This document shows, in pieces, positions 13,654-20,835 of a DNA stretch of 23,245 nt; the first letter of the stretch is position 1, and the number at the start of each line of letters is the position of its first letter. The notes under the pieces were generated by a model. That model had not been told where the DNA came from, did no database searches, and saw nothing but the letters and a program-made list of their open reading frames with translations. A program made the translations under genes and the position numbers. The stretch covers positions 1 to 23,245 of the IMG/VR virus record IMGVR_UViG_3300046790_000047; one strand, 5' to 3'. This DNA is from a virus.

Positions 13654-13980
13654 TCACCAAGTGTCGTCAGTGACGTAGTAGAGGCGATATCGGTCGCCCA
13701 TCTCGGCGAGCGTCGGCTTGCCGCTCTCGTCGCGCAGGTCGAGAAACCAGAGGTCACCCGGCGGCAGCTTGGTGTTGTAGTGGTAGCGCTCGAGCAGCGG
13801 GTAGAGAGTGATCATGCGCACGCCGACAATCAACGGCACGCCGGCGGTGTCCGACACGCTCATGCGAAAGCACGCGCCGCGCTGGCTCCAAACGATGCGC
13901 AGCGAGTAGCTCGAGCCGCTGAGCTGCACGCGTTGGGTCGTGTCGACGTCGGGCGTCGTCGTGATGCGGATGCTTGCCAT
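13654..13980 (-). CDS. Baseplate plug protein, Pam3 gp18-like
   Basis: 108 aa, ATG start three bases after the previous stop (TAACGCATG). All-beta character with YSLRIVWSQRGACFRMSVSD, a VGVRMITLYPLLERYHYN segment, the LPPGDLWFLDLRDESGKPTL block and a YRLYYVTDD ending; a G-D-L-x-F-x-D motif followed by E-M-G-x-R-Y-x-L-x-Y is typical of the small proteins annotated as cyanophage Pam3 baseplate plug gp18. It occupies the expected slot between Dit-like protein and hub. TGA stop and the next ATG are three bases apart. Confidence 0.75.
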   Translation of the reverse strand: MASIRITTTPDVDTTQRVQLSGSSYSLRIVWSQRGACFRMSVSDTAGVPLIVGVRMITLYPLLERYHYNTKLPPGDLWFLDLRDESGKPTLAEMGDRYRLYYVTDDTW

Positions 13981-13983
13981 GCG

Positions 13984-14910
13984 TTAGGGAGCGGGCGCGA
14001 CGCCGGTGAGTCTGTCTTTTAGGTCGTCAAACACTTGTTTGGCGCCACTCACCTTACGCTTGAGGTCGGGCGAGACTTCGCCGGGCTTGGTCGGCTGGGT
14101 GTTCTGTGTGCCCTTGGCCTTCGCCGGCGTGGCGCGGACCTGCGTAGGCAGTGGCGAGCCGTAGGTGACGCCGACGACATTGACCATCTGACATTGCGCC
14201 GTGAACATGAGCGCGTTGGCCGAGCTCGACGCGTCGCGCGTCACGGTGAGCTCAATCAAGACGGCGTTGTTGTAGACGCGGTATGCGGTGACGACCTGGA
14301 CAGCCTTGCGCCGCGCGTAGGTGTCACGCAGCGCGGCCGCGACGGCGGCGACGCGGTCGAAGGAGCTGCCGACCGCGTTCGCGTCGCTCGGCCCGAACGG
14401 CGTGCTCGTGATGGTCGGCGCGACCACCATCTGCAGCGCTTGCATCGACATGTTGTTGCGGATGCCTTGGGGCTCCGTGACCGCCATCTGCAGCTTCTTT
14501 TTGGGCGTGCGCGGGTCGCTCGCGGCGCGCGAGAGGTCGTACACCTGGCCGACGAATGGCAGCACGCTCAACCAGCCCGCGACCGGCTCACCTTCGATCG
14601 GGTAGGTTTTGAACGTGTCGTGGGTCGTGAGAATGGCGCGGCCGTCTCGGTCGAGCAGCGGGTAGCTCGTGCTCATGAGCACGTCAGAGCCGGCGTGTGA
14701 CTTCGGGGCTTCGATGGGCGTGTTAGTCACGATGCCCTCGATATGCAGCGTCTCAGGCTGCGTGCGCACGTGGTCGCTGATGTTGGGCCCGTCTTCGACC
14801 GGAAACTGCGTGCACTGCGCCGTCATGCCGTGACTCTCGCGCACGCTGCAGTCGATCCATATGCCATCGATTTGCATGTGCGTGACTTCGCGCGTGTTGT
14901 TGAACGGCAT
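13984..14910 (-). CDS. Dit-like baseplate protein
   Basis: 308 aa, ATG start. The N-terminal region resembles the Dit-like phage tail N-terminal domain: IDGIWIDCSVRESHGMTAQC, the QFPVEDGPNISDHVRTQPE stretch (proteins of this family characteristically read fPVE.G..isDH) and TLHIEGIVTNTPIE. A middle helical part (RVAAVAAALRDTYARRKAV) and VVTAYRVYNNAVLIELTV follow. The last 60 residues are Lys/Pro/Thr-rich and probably flexible. Dit-like proteins form a ring at the distal end of the tube to which the hub attaches. It lies between the tape measure and the plug gene, matching gene order in small myophages. Confidence 0.8.
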   Translation of the reverse strand: MPFNNTREVTHMQIDGIWIDCSVRESHGMTAQCTQFPVEDGPNISDHVRTQPETLHIEGIVTNTPIEAPKSHAGSDVLMSTSYPLLDRDGRAILTTHDTFKTYPIEGEPVAGWLSVLPFVGQVYDLSRAASDPRTPKKKLQMAVTEPQGIRNNMSMQALQMVVAPTITSTPFGPSDANAVGSSFDRVAAVAAALRDTYARRKAVQVVTAYRVYNNAVLIELTVTRDASSSANALMFTAQCQMVNVVGVTYGSPLPTQVRATPAKAKGTQNTQPTKPGEVSPDLKRKVSGAKQVFDDLKDRLTGVAPAP

Positions 14911-14919
14911 CGGGCTCGT

Positions 14920-14925
14920 CTCCTA
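14920..14925 (-). promoter_or_regulatory. Ribosome-binding site of Dit-like gene
   Basis: TAGGAG on the minus strand, formed in part by the tape measure stop codon TAG, nine bases before the ATG at 14910. Suggests coupled translation. Confidence 0.55.
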
Positions 14926-16683
14926 CGGCGCGGTGCGCTCAAGCTCTTGTTTGGTGCGGCGCATTTGGATGTCTGCCGCACGTTGCTGCTGGCGCGTGTA
15001 GTCGGACACGTTGGCGTTCGGCGGCAAGTAGTTGTTGATGGTGATGGAGCCCGGCGAGACGCTATTGATCGACGACGCCGGCGGCGGCAGCGGTGCCGTG
15101 ACGGCGCCGCCGGTATAGGATGCGTATGGACTGGCGTACGCAAAGCCCGGCGTGCCGCGATTGGTCTCTGTGTCGGCCGAGAGTCGGCGTTGCTCTTCTG
15201 CAGCCGCTGCGGCTCGCTCGGCGAGCACCTTGGCGTGTACTTCGTCGGCGCGCTTCTTTCGCTCTTGCGCTGCGAGGTTTTCCGCGGCTTCGGCGAGTAC
15301 GCGCGCGTTGTGGCGATCGGCGAGCGGCCCGCTCGTTGGCGAGCCGGCCTCTTCGTAGAGAATCTCATCCCATTTGTTCTTGAACTCACGCAGCGTGCCG
15401 CCGAACTCTTGAATGCGGCGACCCCATCGGTCGAAGAATCCCGACCAATCGAAGCTCTTGATAGACTCGATAAAGCGGTCGTAGACCTCGCGCGCGGCTT
15501 CGATCGCGTGCTTGAACTCGTCGAGCACCTTGTCCGACGCGCCCTCGCCGAACATCTTATTGAGTAGGTCGCCGAAGAGTGACTCGCCGCCCTCGAACCA
15601 CGTGATCAACTCGTCGAGCACGCCAATGACGACGAGTATCGCCGCCGCCACGGCACCGATGGTGAGCAGCGCCGGCGCGAACGCGTAGAGCATGGCGACG
15701 CCGAGCACGACGAACGCCGCCTTGAGTATGTTGCTCGTCTGCGTGAGCTTGCCGAACTGCTTGATCGACGCGAGCACCCAACCGAGCATCTTGTTGGCGA
15801 CGGGCAAGAGCTTTTTGCCGATGTCGGTGGCGAGGTCGCGAATCGAGTCGCCGAGCGCTTTCTGCTGGTTGGCGAAGCCGCCAGCGGTGCGGATCGCATC
15901 GCCTTGCGCTTTGGTCGTCTTGCTCAGAATGAAGCCGTACCGAAGCTCGGTCTTCTCCGCATTGGTCATTGCGGTGAGCTTCTTAGTGATCCCCTGCGTG
16001 TGCGCGTATTCGGCGAGCGTCGCGTCGTTCATGACGACGCCGAATTTCTTGAGCGGCTCGGCTTCGCCAGTGATGCCGCTCTTGAGCGCAGCGAGTGCGT
16101 CTTCGTCGCTGGCGTTGAAGAAACTGCCGAGATTGACGGCCAGCTCAGCGAACTGCTGCGACATCGCCTGCGCTTTGCCGGCGTCGCCCGTCATGGGCTC
16201 GAGCATGGCGCCGAGCGCCGCTGCGTTGGCCTCCATGGCGTACTTGGAACGCCCCATCGACTCGCCGACGGAGGCAGCCCAGGTGTGCACCTGCGACTCG
16301 CCTTCGGGTCCGAAGACCTCGCGCAGCACGTTGTTAGTCTCATCGGCCGAGCTGGCGAGCTCGGTCATGTGCGCGAGCGCGGAGACTACCGCGGCGCCGC
16401 CGATGTACTTGCCGAGCGTGGCGCCGATCGCGCTGCCGATGCCGCCGCCGTCTGTGACTTTCTTGGCGATTGACTTGGCGTTCGCGCGCGCACCATCCGC
16501 CGCGCCGTCGCCCATGGCCTGGCCTGACTTGAGGAATCGGCCCTTGGCGTCGCGCATCTTGCCGTCGACGCCTTCGAGGCCTTTCTTGACCTTGCTGAGT
16601 CCTTCGTCTGCTTTCTTAAACGCCTTCTCGTCGACCTGGAGGCCGAGCATGGCGACGAGCTCGCGTAAGACGACCGCGCTCAC
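14923..16683 (-). CDS. Tape measure protein
   Basis: 586 aa, GTG start overlapping the chaperone extension stop, with AAGGAT six bases upstream. The N-terminus (VVLRELVAMLGLQVDEKAF) and the coiled region after it match phage tape measures; residues about 100 to 260 are alanine-rich helices (e.g. AMEANAAALGAMLEPMTG). A hydrophobic stretch at about 318 to 364 (FVVLGVAMLYAFAPALLTIG and following) could be membrane-inserted during DNA ejection. Residues about 444 to 507 are a charged coiled coil with an ERAAAAAEEQRRL run. The C-terminal NNYLPPNANVSDYTRQQQRA region probably contacts the baseplate hub. Applying the usual 1.5 angstrom per residue suggests a short tail tube near 90 nm (inference). 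Confidence 0.85.
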   Translation of the reverse strand: MSAVVLRELVAMLGLQVDEKAFKKADEGLSKVKKGLEGVDGKMRDAKGRFLKSGQAMGDGAADGARANAKSIAKKVTDGGGIGSAIGATLGKYIGGAAVVSALAHMTELASSADETNNVLREVFGPEGESQVHTWAASVGESMGRSKYAMEANAAALGAMLEPMTGDAGKAQAMSQQFAELAVNLGSFFNASDEDALAALKSGITGEAEPLKKFGVVMNDATLAEYAHTQGITKKLTAMTNAEKTELRYGFILSKTTKAQGDAIRTAGGFANQQKALGDSIRDLATDIGKKLLPVANKMLGWVLASIKQFGKLTQTSNILKAAFVVLGVAMLYAFAPALLTIGAVAAAILVVIGVLDELITWFEGGESLFGDLLNKMFGEGASDKVLDEFKHAIEAAREVYDRFIESIKSFDWSGFFDRWGRRIQEFGGTLREFKNKWDEILYEEAGSPTSGPLADRHNARVLAEAAENLAAQERKKRADEVHAKVLAERAAAAAEEQRRLSADTETNRGTPGFAYASPYASYTGGAVTAPLPPPASSINSVSPGSITINNYLPPNANVSDYTRQQQRAADIQMRRTKQELERTAP

Positions 16684-16970
16684 TGGCGATCCTTGATGGC
16701 GGCTGCTTGTCGGCGCTCTAGCTCGTCGTACATGTCTAACACCGCGTGTGCGTCGTACAGGTCGTCAAGAGTCCAGTCGTGGAATATCTCCGTTAGGCTT
16801 GCCCGGTAATGGGTGCTGGTTGCGATGCGGTGGATGTCCCAGTCGATGCCTGCGGGGATTGCGGCAGTAACGACATCAGCGTCTTGAGTCGCTCCGCGAA
16901 CGTGTTCTTGTCGCTCGCGGTACCGGCGAAAAAACTCGAGAAGTTTGCCTCGAGCCCGAACGCAAACCAC
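16680..16970 (-). CDS. Tail assembly chaperone extension (-1 frame, T-like domain)
   Basis: Open in the -1 frame relative to the chaperone from 16970 to the TGA at 16680. The only possible start codon is a GTG at 16970, deep in the chaperone with no clear ribosome-binding site, so this is best read as the frameshift extension. The part with real protein character starts near 16859: PAGIDWDIHRIATSTHYRAS, then an IFHDWTLDDLYDAHAVLDMY helix and a charged end. The fused product would be about 215 aa. In lambda, the equivalent gpGT protein bridges tape measure and tube. The stop overlaps the tape measure GTG start (GTGA), coupling the two. Confidence 0.75.
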   Translation of the reverse strand: MVCVRARGKLLEFFRRYRERQEHVRGATQDADVVTAAIPAGIDWDIHRIATSTHYRASLTEIFHDWTLDDLYDAHAVLDMYDELERRQAAAIKDRQ

Positions 16971-17326
16971 TGGAGCATGACGTCGTAGCGCCCAACAAAA
17001 TGCTCTTCGAAGATGGCGTCGAGCTTGGGCGCGTGCTCCGCGTCGAGGTGCACGACGGTGAACCGCGCGAGCTCGTCGCTGATGGCCGCGAAGTCGGCCT
17101 CGGTAACGCGCTGCGACAGCTCGCGGATCGCATCCGATGCGCCGGACGCGAGCGACACAGTGATGTCGCCCTTCGCGTGCAACGTGCCCTCGATGAATCC
17201 GGCCGTGGCCGGGCCGAGCGAGCGCATGAGCCGCACGAGCATCGCACGGCCCTGCTTAGCGCCGAGCAGCGTCACCTCGTAGCGATGCCCTCCAATGACC
17301 TTCTCTTTGACCGCGCGTGTCGGCAT
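16793..17326 (-). CDS. Tail assembly chaperone, short (zero-frame) product
   Basis: 177 aa, ATG start. Sequence begins with a basic region (RAVKEKVIGGHRYEVTLLGA), then a helical domain with KQGRAMLVRLMRSLGPATAG, REL-SQRVTEADFAAISDELA and HVDAEHAPKLDAIFEEHFVG-type segments, and ends in a Ser/Thr/Pro/Gln tail. Position between tube and tape measure is that of the lambda G-like chaperone that coats the tape measure during assembly. The last 178 bases overlap a second open frame in the -1 register, so part of the product is probably extended by frameshifting. Codons here are strongly GC-ending until about position 16853 and then become mixed, suggesting that the true zero-frame constraint ends near there. 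Confidence 0.75.
   Translation of the reverse strand: MPTRAVKEKVIGGHRYEVTLLGAKQGRAMLVRLMRSLGPATAGFIEGTLHAKGDITVSLASGASDAIRELSQRVTEADFAAISDELARFTVVHLDAEHAPKLDAIFEEHFVGRYDVMLQWFAFGLEANFSSFFAGTASDKNTFAERLKTLMSLLPQSPQASTGTSTASQPAPITGQA
16854..16860 (-). other. Candidate -1 slippery site, AATCCCC
   Basis: On the minus strand the zero frame reads CAA TCC CCG CAG; slipping back one base gives ATC CCC GCA. This is not a canonical heptamer, but the C run allows re-pairing at the proline codon, and codon character switches from the zero frame to the -1 frame at this point. The resulting join enters the AGIDWD segment directly. Confidence 0.4.
16928..16934 (-). other. Candidate -1 slippery site, U UUU UUC
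   Basis: On the minus strand the zero frame reads AGT TTT TTC, giving the canonical heptamer T TTT TTC in the correct register for -1 slippage. The -1 frame is open from here to the stop at 16680, so slippage would yield a full extended chaperone. Its weakness is that 70 bases of well-behaved zero-frame codons follow it. Confidence 0.5.
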
Positions 17327-17329
17327 GCG

Positions 17330-17767
17330 TTAGCGGCCCCCAAAGAACGATGTGCGGGCGTCCGCTAAATCGATTTTCCACTCGAAGACCTGCACAGTTT
17401 TTCCGAGCTTGATGGCCGGCGGCGCGACGATCCACGCGCGCGCGCTGGTGACGAGCAGTCTGCCGGCGAGGTCACGCGCCATGAACACGCCGCACGCTGC
17501 GCCGTTGAGCACGGCGATGTCGGCCGAGAGCATGGCGCTGAGACGGTCGTTGGCGTCGGCGGTCTGCGCATACTTGAGCGTAGCCGTCGCCGAGAAGTTG
17601 TTGGTCCGCGTGCGGGTGACCTCACCGTCGGCCCCCACATATTTCATGTACCAATCTTCCGTCCAATCGATAGTCAACACCTCGTCTTCCGCATAGCCGC
17701 CGCCGTCGAGAGGCACAGCGTTTAGGCTGAGGTTGAGCTCTTTGATGTTCCAGGCCTTAAATCCCAT
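17330..17767 (-). CDS. Tail tube protein, DUF3277 family
   Basis: 145 aa, ATG start behind TAGGAG. The opening FKAWNIKELNLSLNAVPLDG, the EDEVLTIDWTEDWYMKYVG block, the RTRTNNFSATATLKYAQTA strand pair and the closing KTVQVFEWKIDLADARTSFF are characteristic of the DUF3277 tube family that partners DUF3383 sheaths. Hexameric rings of this protein stack to form the inner tube through which DNA passes. Length is normal for the family. TAA stop is three bases before the chaperone start. Confidence 0.85.
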   Translation of the reverse strand: MGFKAWNIKELNLSLNAVPLDGGGYAEDEVLTIDWTEDWYMKYVGADGEVTRTRTNNFSATATLKYAQTADANDRLSAMLSADIAVLNGAACGVFMARDLAGRLLVTSARAWIVAPPAIKLGKTVQVFEWKIDLADARTSFFGGR

Positions 17768-17775
17768 GATGCGCG

Positions 17776-17781
17776 CTCCTA
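17776..17781 (-). promoter_or_regulatory. Ribosome-binding site of tail tube gene
   Basis: TAGGAG on the minus strand, about eight bases before the tube ATG at 17767. A strong match, fitting a protein made in many copies. Confidence 0.6.
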
Positions 17782-17800
17782 TGGCTCTTGATGGTGTGGG

Positions 17801-19111
17801 TCAGACCTGCACGAGCCCGACAACGCGGACCTGATGGATTGCACCGCTGAGGGCGTACGTGTAACGCATGTCCGGCAAGATGCGCTGCGTCTTGAGCGCC
17901 GGGTCGATGCTCGCGAGCGCCGGCGCAGTGACCGAGTAGGGCTGCTGTCCGTCGATGATTCCGAGGGCGATGCCGTCTAGAATCTGGCCGTTGATTTGGG
18001 AGCGCACGAGCTCGATGCCGCTCTCGGTGTACGGCACCACGTCGTTATTGCGCAGTAGCGAGATGATGCGGTCTTCGATGTTGACGTCGAACCAGTCGAT
18101 CGCGACGGTTACGTCGAGATAGCGACCGCTCGCCGCCCAGCCCCACAGCGTGAAACCAAGCCCCTTGATGTTGACGTAGCAGTTGGCTTTCTTCGTCTTG
18201 AGCGCGAGCCGCTGCGACGTGTTCGGGCTCTGCATGGTGACCGCCGCGAGCCCTTTGTTCGCGAAGGTAATGGGCCCCGGGAGCTTCGGCAGAAGGGCAC
18301 CGACGACAGCCGCGTCGAGATGCTCGGCGGGGTGTGGATGGTACCAAACCGACGCGCGCGTGAATGACTGCGACTGCAAGACGCTGGCGATGTCGGTCGT
18401 CGAAGACGTCGGGATGGCGCTGTCAGCGCTCGCGGCGAGGTAGATGGCTCGCTCGAGCTGCGCCCATGCTGCGGCGCTCTGGATGGCCTCCTGGCTCGGC
18501 GAGAGCATGACGAGCGCATACCAGTCGCCATCGGCTGCGCGGATGGCAGCCAAGTCGACAGCGGGCAAGACGGTCGGCGCCGGCGTGGTGTCGTCGAAGC
18601 TGAGGTTGCTCGAGACGTTTGAGATGGCGTGCGTCACGTTGGCAGTGTCGCTCGTCACGACGACGCTCGACGTACCGGTCGCGGTGACGTCGGTGATGGC
18701 GTTGATAGCCGTGATGAGCTGCAAGCACACCGCGTCGGCTGTGGTCGGCGGCGAGGCCGTGACGTCGACCGCGACGCCGTCGATGGTGATTGTGTAGTGT
18801 TGATTGGGCGCACTCGGCGCCGCCGGCGTGAGCGAGAATGTCTGCGTAAAGCTGCCGGTGAGTCGGCCGACCTTGTACGTGGGCGGGCTCGGCGACTGTG
18901 ACTTGAGTTGCTTCGCCGCGCGGTAGAGCTCGCTGCTCTGCGGCACGTTGAATGGCGGCAGGGTGAGCTCGTCGGCCGTGCTGAAAGTGCGGACTAGCTC
19001 CGGCCAATAGGAGTGATTGACGGCAATGAGCGCAATGCCGAAGCCGAAGCGGGTGACGGTAGCGTCGGCGACTACGACTGTGTGTTGGATGACTTCGATC
19101 TCAGTGCCCAT
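17801..19111 (-). CDS. Tail sheath protein, DUF3383 family
   Basis: 436 aa, ATG start. DUF3383 proteins form the contractile sheath of KPP10-, AP22- and Pam3-type myophages. Supporting segments are the N-terminal VTRFGFGIALIAVNHSYWPE, the FSTADELTLPPF / AAKQLKSQSPSPPTYKVGR region, an inserted beta domain with a YTITIDGVAVDVTASPPTTA stretch, a DWYALVMLSPSQEAIQ helix entry, and the C-terminal VNIKGLGFTLWGWAASGRYLD and TVAIDWFDVNIEDRIISLL blocks, which correspond to the conserved sheath core. The order sheath, tube, chaperone, tape measure is exactly the usual one. Ends in TGA 33 bases before the tail tube gene. Confidence 0.85.
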   Translation of the reverse strand: MGTEIEVIQHTVVVADATVTRFGFGIALIAVNHSYWPELVRTFSTADELTLPPFNVPQSSELYRAAKQLKSQSPSPPTYKVGRLTGSFTQTFSLTPAAPSAPNQHYTITIDGVAVDVTASPPTTADAVCLQLITAINAITDVTATGTSSVVVTSDTANVTHAISNVSSNLSFDDTTPAPTVLPAVDLAAIRAADGDWYALVMLSPSQEAIQSAAAWAQLERAIYLAASADSAIPTSSTTDIASVLQSQSFTRASVWYHPHPAEHLDAAVVGALLPKLPGPITFANKGLAAVTMQSPNTSQRLALKTKKANCYVNIKGLGFTLWGWAASGRYLDVTVAIDWFDVNIEDRIISLLRNNDVVPYTESGIELVRSQINGQILDGIALGIIDGQQPYSVTAPALASIDPALKTQRILPDMRYTYALSGAIHQVRVVGLVQV

Positions 19112-19114
19112 GCA

Positions 19115-19120
19115 TCACCT
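19115..19120 (-). promoter_or_regulatory. Ribosome-binding site of sheath gene
   Basis: AGGTGA on the minus strand, overlapping the TAG stop of the neck gene and three bases before the sheath ATG at 19111. The same AGGTGATGC arrangement precedes the start at 2080, one of the clearer Shine-Dalgarno matches in the window. Confidence 0.6.
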
Positions 19121-19721
19121 ATTTGTCGAACTGTCTTTCGGGGACCTGCACGACGTCGACGTCGCCGCCGAATGGCGTGTGCACGGTGCCGGCAACGCGC
19201 ACGTGTTCGATCGTGCCGATAGTTTCCGGGACGAGCGCTTCGCCGCACTCACACATCGTGTCGAACGCGTAGGCCATTCGGAGGTCGAGGCTCGCGGCGG
19301 ATTCCTTTCGGAAGTCGTGGAATCGCAGCAAGTCGACGAGCATGCCGGCGGGCTGCTCGAGCGAGATGCCGAGCTTGGCGAAGGTGTTGTACGTGCTCGG
19401 CAGCGCTAGGCTGTTTTGAACCCGCTCGAGGTAGCGGAACGCTCGGCCCCACGGGGTACCGTCGCGCGTCTGCACGAGAATGCTCAGCGTGATGGCGCGG
19501 CTGCCGATGATGCGCACGGCGGCGTCTTGGCCGTCGCCTTGCGACACATACCTAACTTCGTCGCTACCGGGAGGGTAGGGAGCGCCGAGCAGATTGAGAC
19601 GCGCGAGCGGTCGCGGCAGCATGCCTTCGGGCTCGCCGGTCCACACGACGCTGTCGATCACAATCTGGGAAGTGCACGCGACCCATGTGCGCGTGACGTC
19701 GGCGAAGAGTTGCCAATCCAC
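19119..19721 (-). CDS. Neck / tail-terminator protein (LIC_12616-like)
   Basis: 200 aa, GTG start one base after the upstream TAG, with GGAGG nine bases before it inside the end of the previous gene, so translation is probably coupled. The protein starts MDWQLFADVTRTWV and has a VRYVSQGDGQDAAVRIIGSR segment, an ITLSILVQTRDG strand and a late YAFDTMCECGEALVPE segment. This layout resembles neck-terminator proteins found directly upstream of DUF3383 sheath genes, which cap the tail tube and sheath and join them to the neck. The assignment rests mostly on position and general character. It ends seven bases before the sheath start. Confidence 0.6.
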   Translation of the reverse strand: MDWQLFADVTRTWVACTSQIVIDSVVWTGEPEGMLPRPLARLNLLGAPYPPGSDEVRYVSQGDGQDAAVRIIGSRAITLSILVQTRDGTPWGRAFRYLERVQNSLALPSTYNTFAKLGISLEQPAGMLVDLLRFHDFRKESAASLDLRMAYAFDTMCECGEALVPETIGTIEHVRVAGTVHTPFGGDVDVVQVPERQFDK

Positions 19722-19722
19722 G

Positions 19723-20184
19723 CTACTTCGCCTCCAGTTCCCAGGTGATGGAGTTGAGCAGCGTGCTGTGTTCGACTAGCGGCGTCTCGATGCCGCCCTT
19801 TGCGGCAATCGTGGCTTTCTCTAGCGGCGGATGTATGTGCGCGAGGATGCGATCCTTGATGAGGTCGACGGCTTTTTCGCCGGTGAGGCCGAGCGCAGCC
19901 GCTTCGGTTAGTTCGCCGAGTAAGCAGCGCTGGCCGAGTGGCGCCATAAAGTCGACGAGGTCGCGCTCGTGCTCGTCGATGGCCGCACGGATAAAGCTGC
20001 GCTCCGGCACGCCCAGGCCAAACTCATGGATCGTGCCGAGCTCGACGTTAGTCAGGCCGTCGGCGCCGTGCGGCGCGTTGCCCTTCGCACCTTGAACGCC
20101 GACGAGCACAGAGGGGCCGTCGCCGAGCTTCGCGACAGCCTTGCCAAGCGCTTTCCATCCCTTGTCTTTATCGATGACCGGCAT
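19723..20184 (-). CDS. HK97 gp10-like tail-completion / morphogenesis protein
   Basis: 153 aa. The open frame extends upstream to 20493, but that part overlaps the DUF4054 gene and reads as low-complexity Arg/Ser/Thr, so I place the start at the ATG at 20184, one base after the DUF4054 stop. The segment ELGTIHEFGLGVPERSFIRA is the hallmark of phage virion morphogenesis and gp10-like proteins (a G-x-x-x-E-F/Y-G stretch followed by P-x-R-x-F-x-R). Near the C-terminus, THE hydrophilic ETPLVEHSTLLNSITWELEA matches the family's L-v-d-T-G-x-L-x-x-S-I ending. These proteins form part of the neck or tail completion ring. It overlaps nothing and leads directly into the neck gene. Confidence 0.7.
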   Translation of the reverse strand: MPVIDKDKGWKALGKAVAKLGDGPSVLVGVQGAKGNAPHGADGLTNVELGTIHEFGLGVPERSFIRAAIDEHERDLVDFMAPLGQRCLLGELTEAAALGLTGEKAVDLIKDRILAHIHPPLEKATIAAKGGIETPLVEHSTLLNSITWELEAK

Positions 20185-20185
20185 G

Positions 20186-20533
20186 TCAGAGCACCATGCC
20201 GAGCGGGTTGTAGCTACGGTCGATTTCCAAGCGGCGCCGCTCATAGATAGAGCGCGCGCCGTCGGGTTCTTTGCTCGGGTCGAGCCGCGCAAACTCGCCG
20301 GCGGGCGTGAGCACGAGCAGCTCGGCGGCGAGGTATTTGACGCGCATGTCGCGCGCCGTGTCGACGAGCACGGTGCCGGTGGGCGTGATGCCGTCCGGCT
20401 TCGCGATCGGCGTGGCGCCCGAATAGCTCGCCGCGGTGAGTGCTTCGGCGTCGTCGAGCTTAGCTTGGACGAGCGAGTATGCCGTGCGGGCAAACTCAGG
20501 AAACTCGACGAAGAGCTGCTCGACGGTGACCAT
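20186..20533 (-). CDS. DUF4054-type head-completion / connector protein
   Basis: 115 aa, ATG start. Opens with VTVEQLFVEFPEFARTAYSL, the F-P-E-F motif typical of DUF4054 and of other small helical connector proteins that bind below the portal ring. A second helix (QAKLDDAEALTAASY) and a VKYLAAELLVLTP helix follow, then the ending YERRRLEIDRSYNPLGMVL. Members of this class join the head to the tail after packaging. It follows the capsid genes and is separated by one base from the next gene, whose ATG is at 20184, so the two are probably translated together. Family call from recognition; good agreement with gene order. Confidence 0.75.
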   Translation of the reverse strand: MVTVEQLFVEFPEFARTAYSLVQAKLDDAEALTAASYSGATPIAKPDGITPTGTVLVDTARDMRVKYLAAELLVLTPAGEFARLDPSKEPDGARSIYERRRLEIDRSYNPLGMVL

Positions 20534-20536
20534 GTG

Positions 20537-20785
20537 TTAGGCCTTCGAAGGTGGCTTCGGGTTTGACGCTCGCAAGGCTTCGGGCGGCGGCGGCTCCGGC
20601 ACGGTGACGAGCAGCTCGCCGGTGTCGACGTACCACTTGAAAGGGCCCGCGAGCGTAGCGTTGACCCGCTCGAGGTCGGCCGCTGGGATCGTGACTATCG
20701 ACAGCGGGTCGAGCTTAATCAGACCGCTGGCGCCCTGTATCCACAGGATGTGGGCTGAGTTGTTAGTGATGGTTGTGTCGGCCAT
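20537..20785 (-). CDS. Small uncharacterised head-region protein
   Basis: 82 aa, ATG start with AGGA seven bases upstream, a clear ribosome-binding site. The N-terminus (TTITNNSAHILWIQG) and the middle (KLDPLSIVTIPAADLERV) look like a small beta domain; the last 20 residues are proline-rich and basic (PPPPEALRASNPKPPSKA) and probably disordered. It sits between the major capsid gene and the DUF4054 gene, with three bases to the next start. I do not recognise a named family. Position suggests a minor head or decoration component. Function is inferred only from its neighbours. Confidence 0.6.
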   Translation of the reverse strand: MADTTITNNSAHILWIQGASGLIKLDPLSIVTIPAADLERVNATLAGPFKWYVDTGELLVTVPEPPPPEALRASNPKPPSKA

Positions 20786-20835
20786 GGGTGCTTTCCTGCG
20801 CGGTGTGAGTCGGTGTTAGGCGTGGCGCGGTTGGG

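Noticed and set aside
15692-16696. Plus-strand 334-codon open frame
   Set aside because: Lies antisense to the tape measure; composition is Ser/Ala/Pro-rich with no recognisable domain.
20185-20493. Upstream extension of the tail-completion gene
   Set aside because: The extra codons overlap the DUF4054 gene in another frame and read as Arg/Ser/Thr low complexity; the ATG at 20184 fits the operon spacing.
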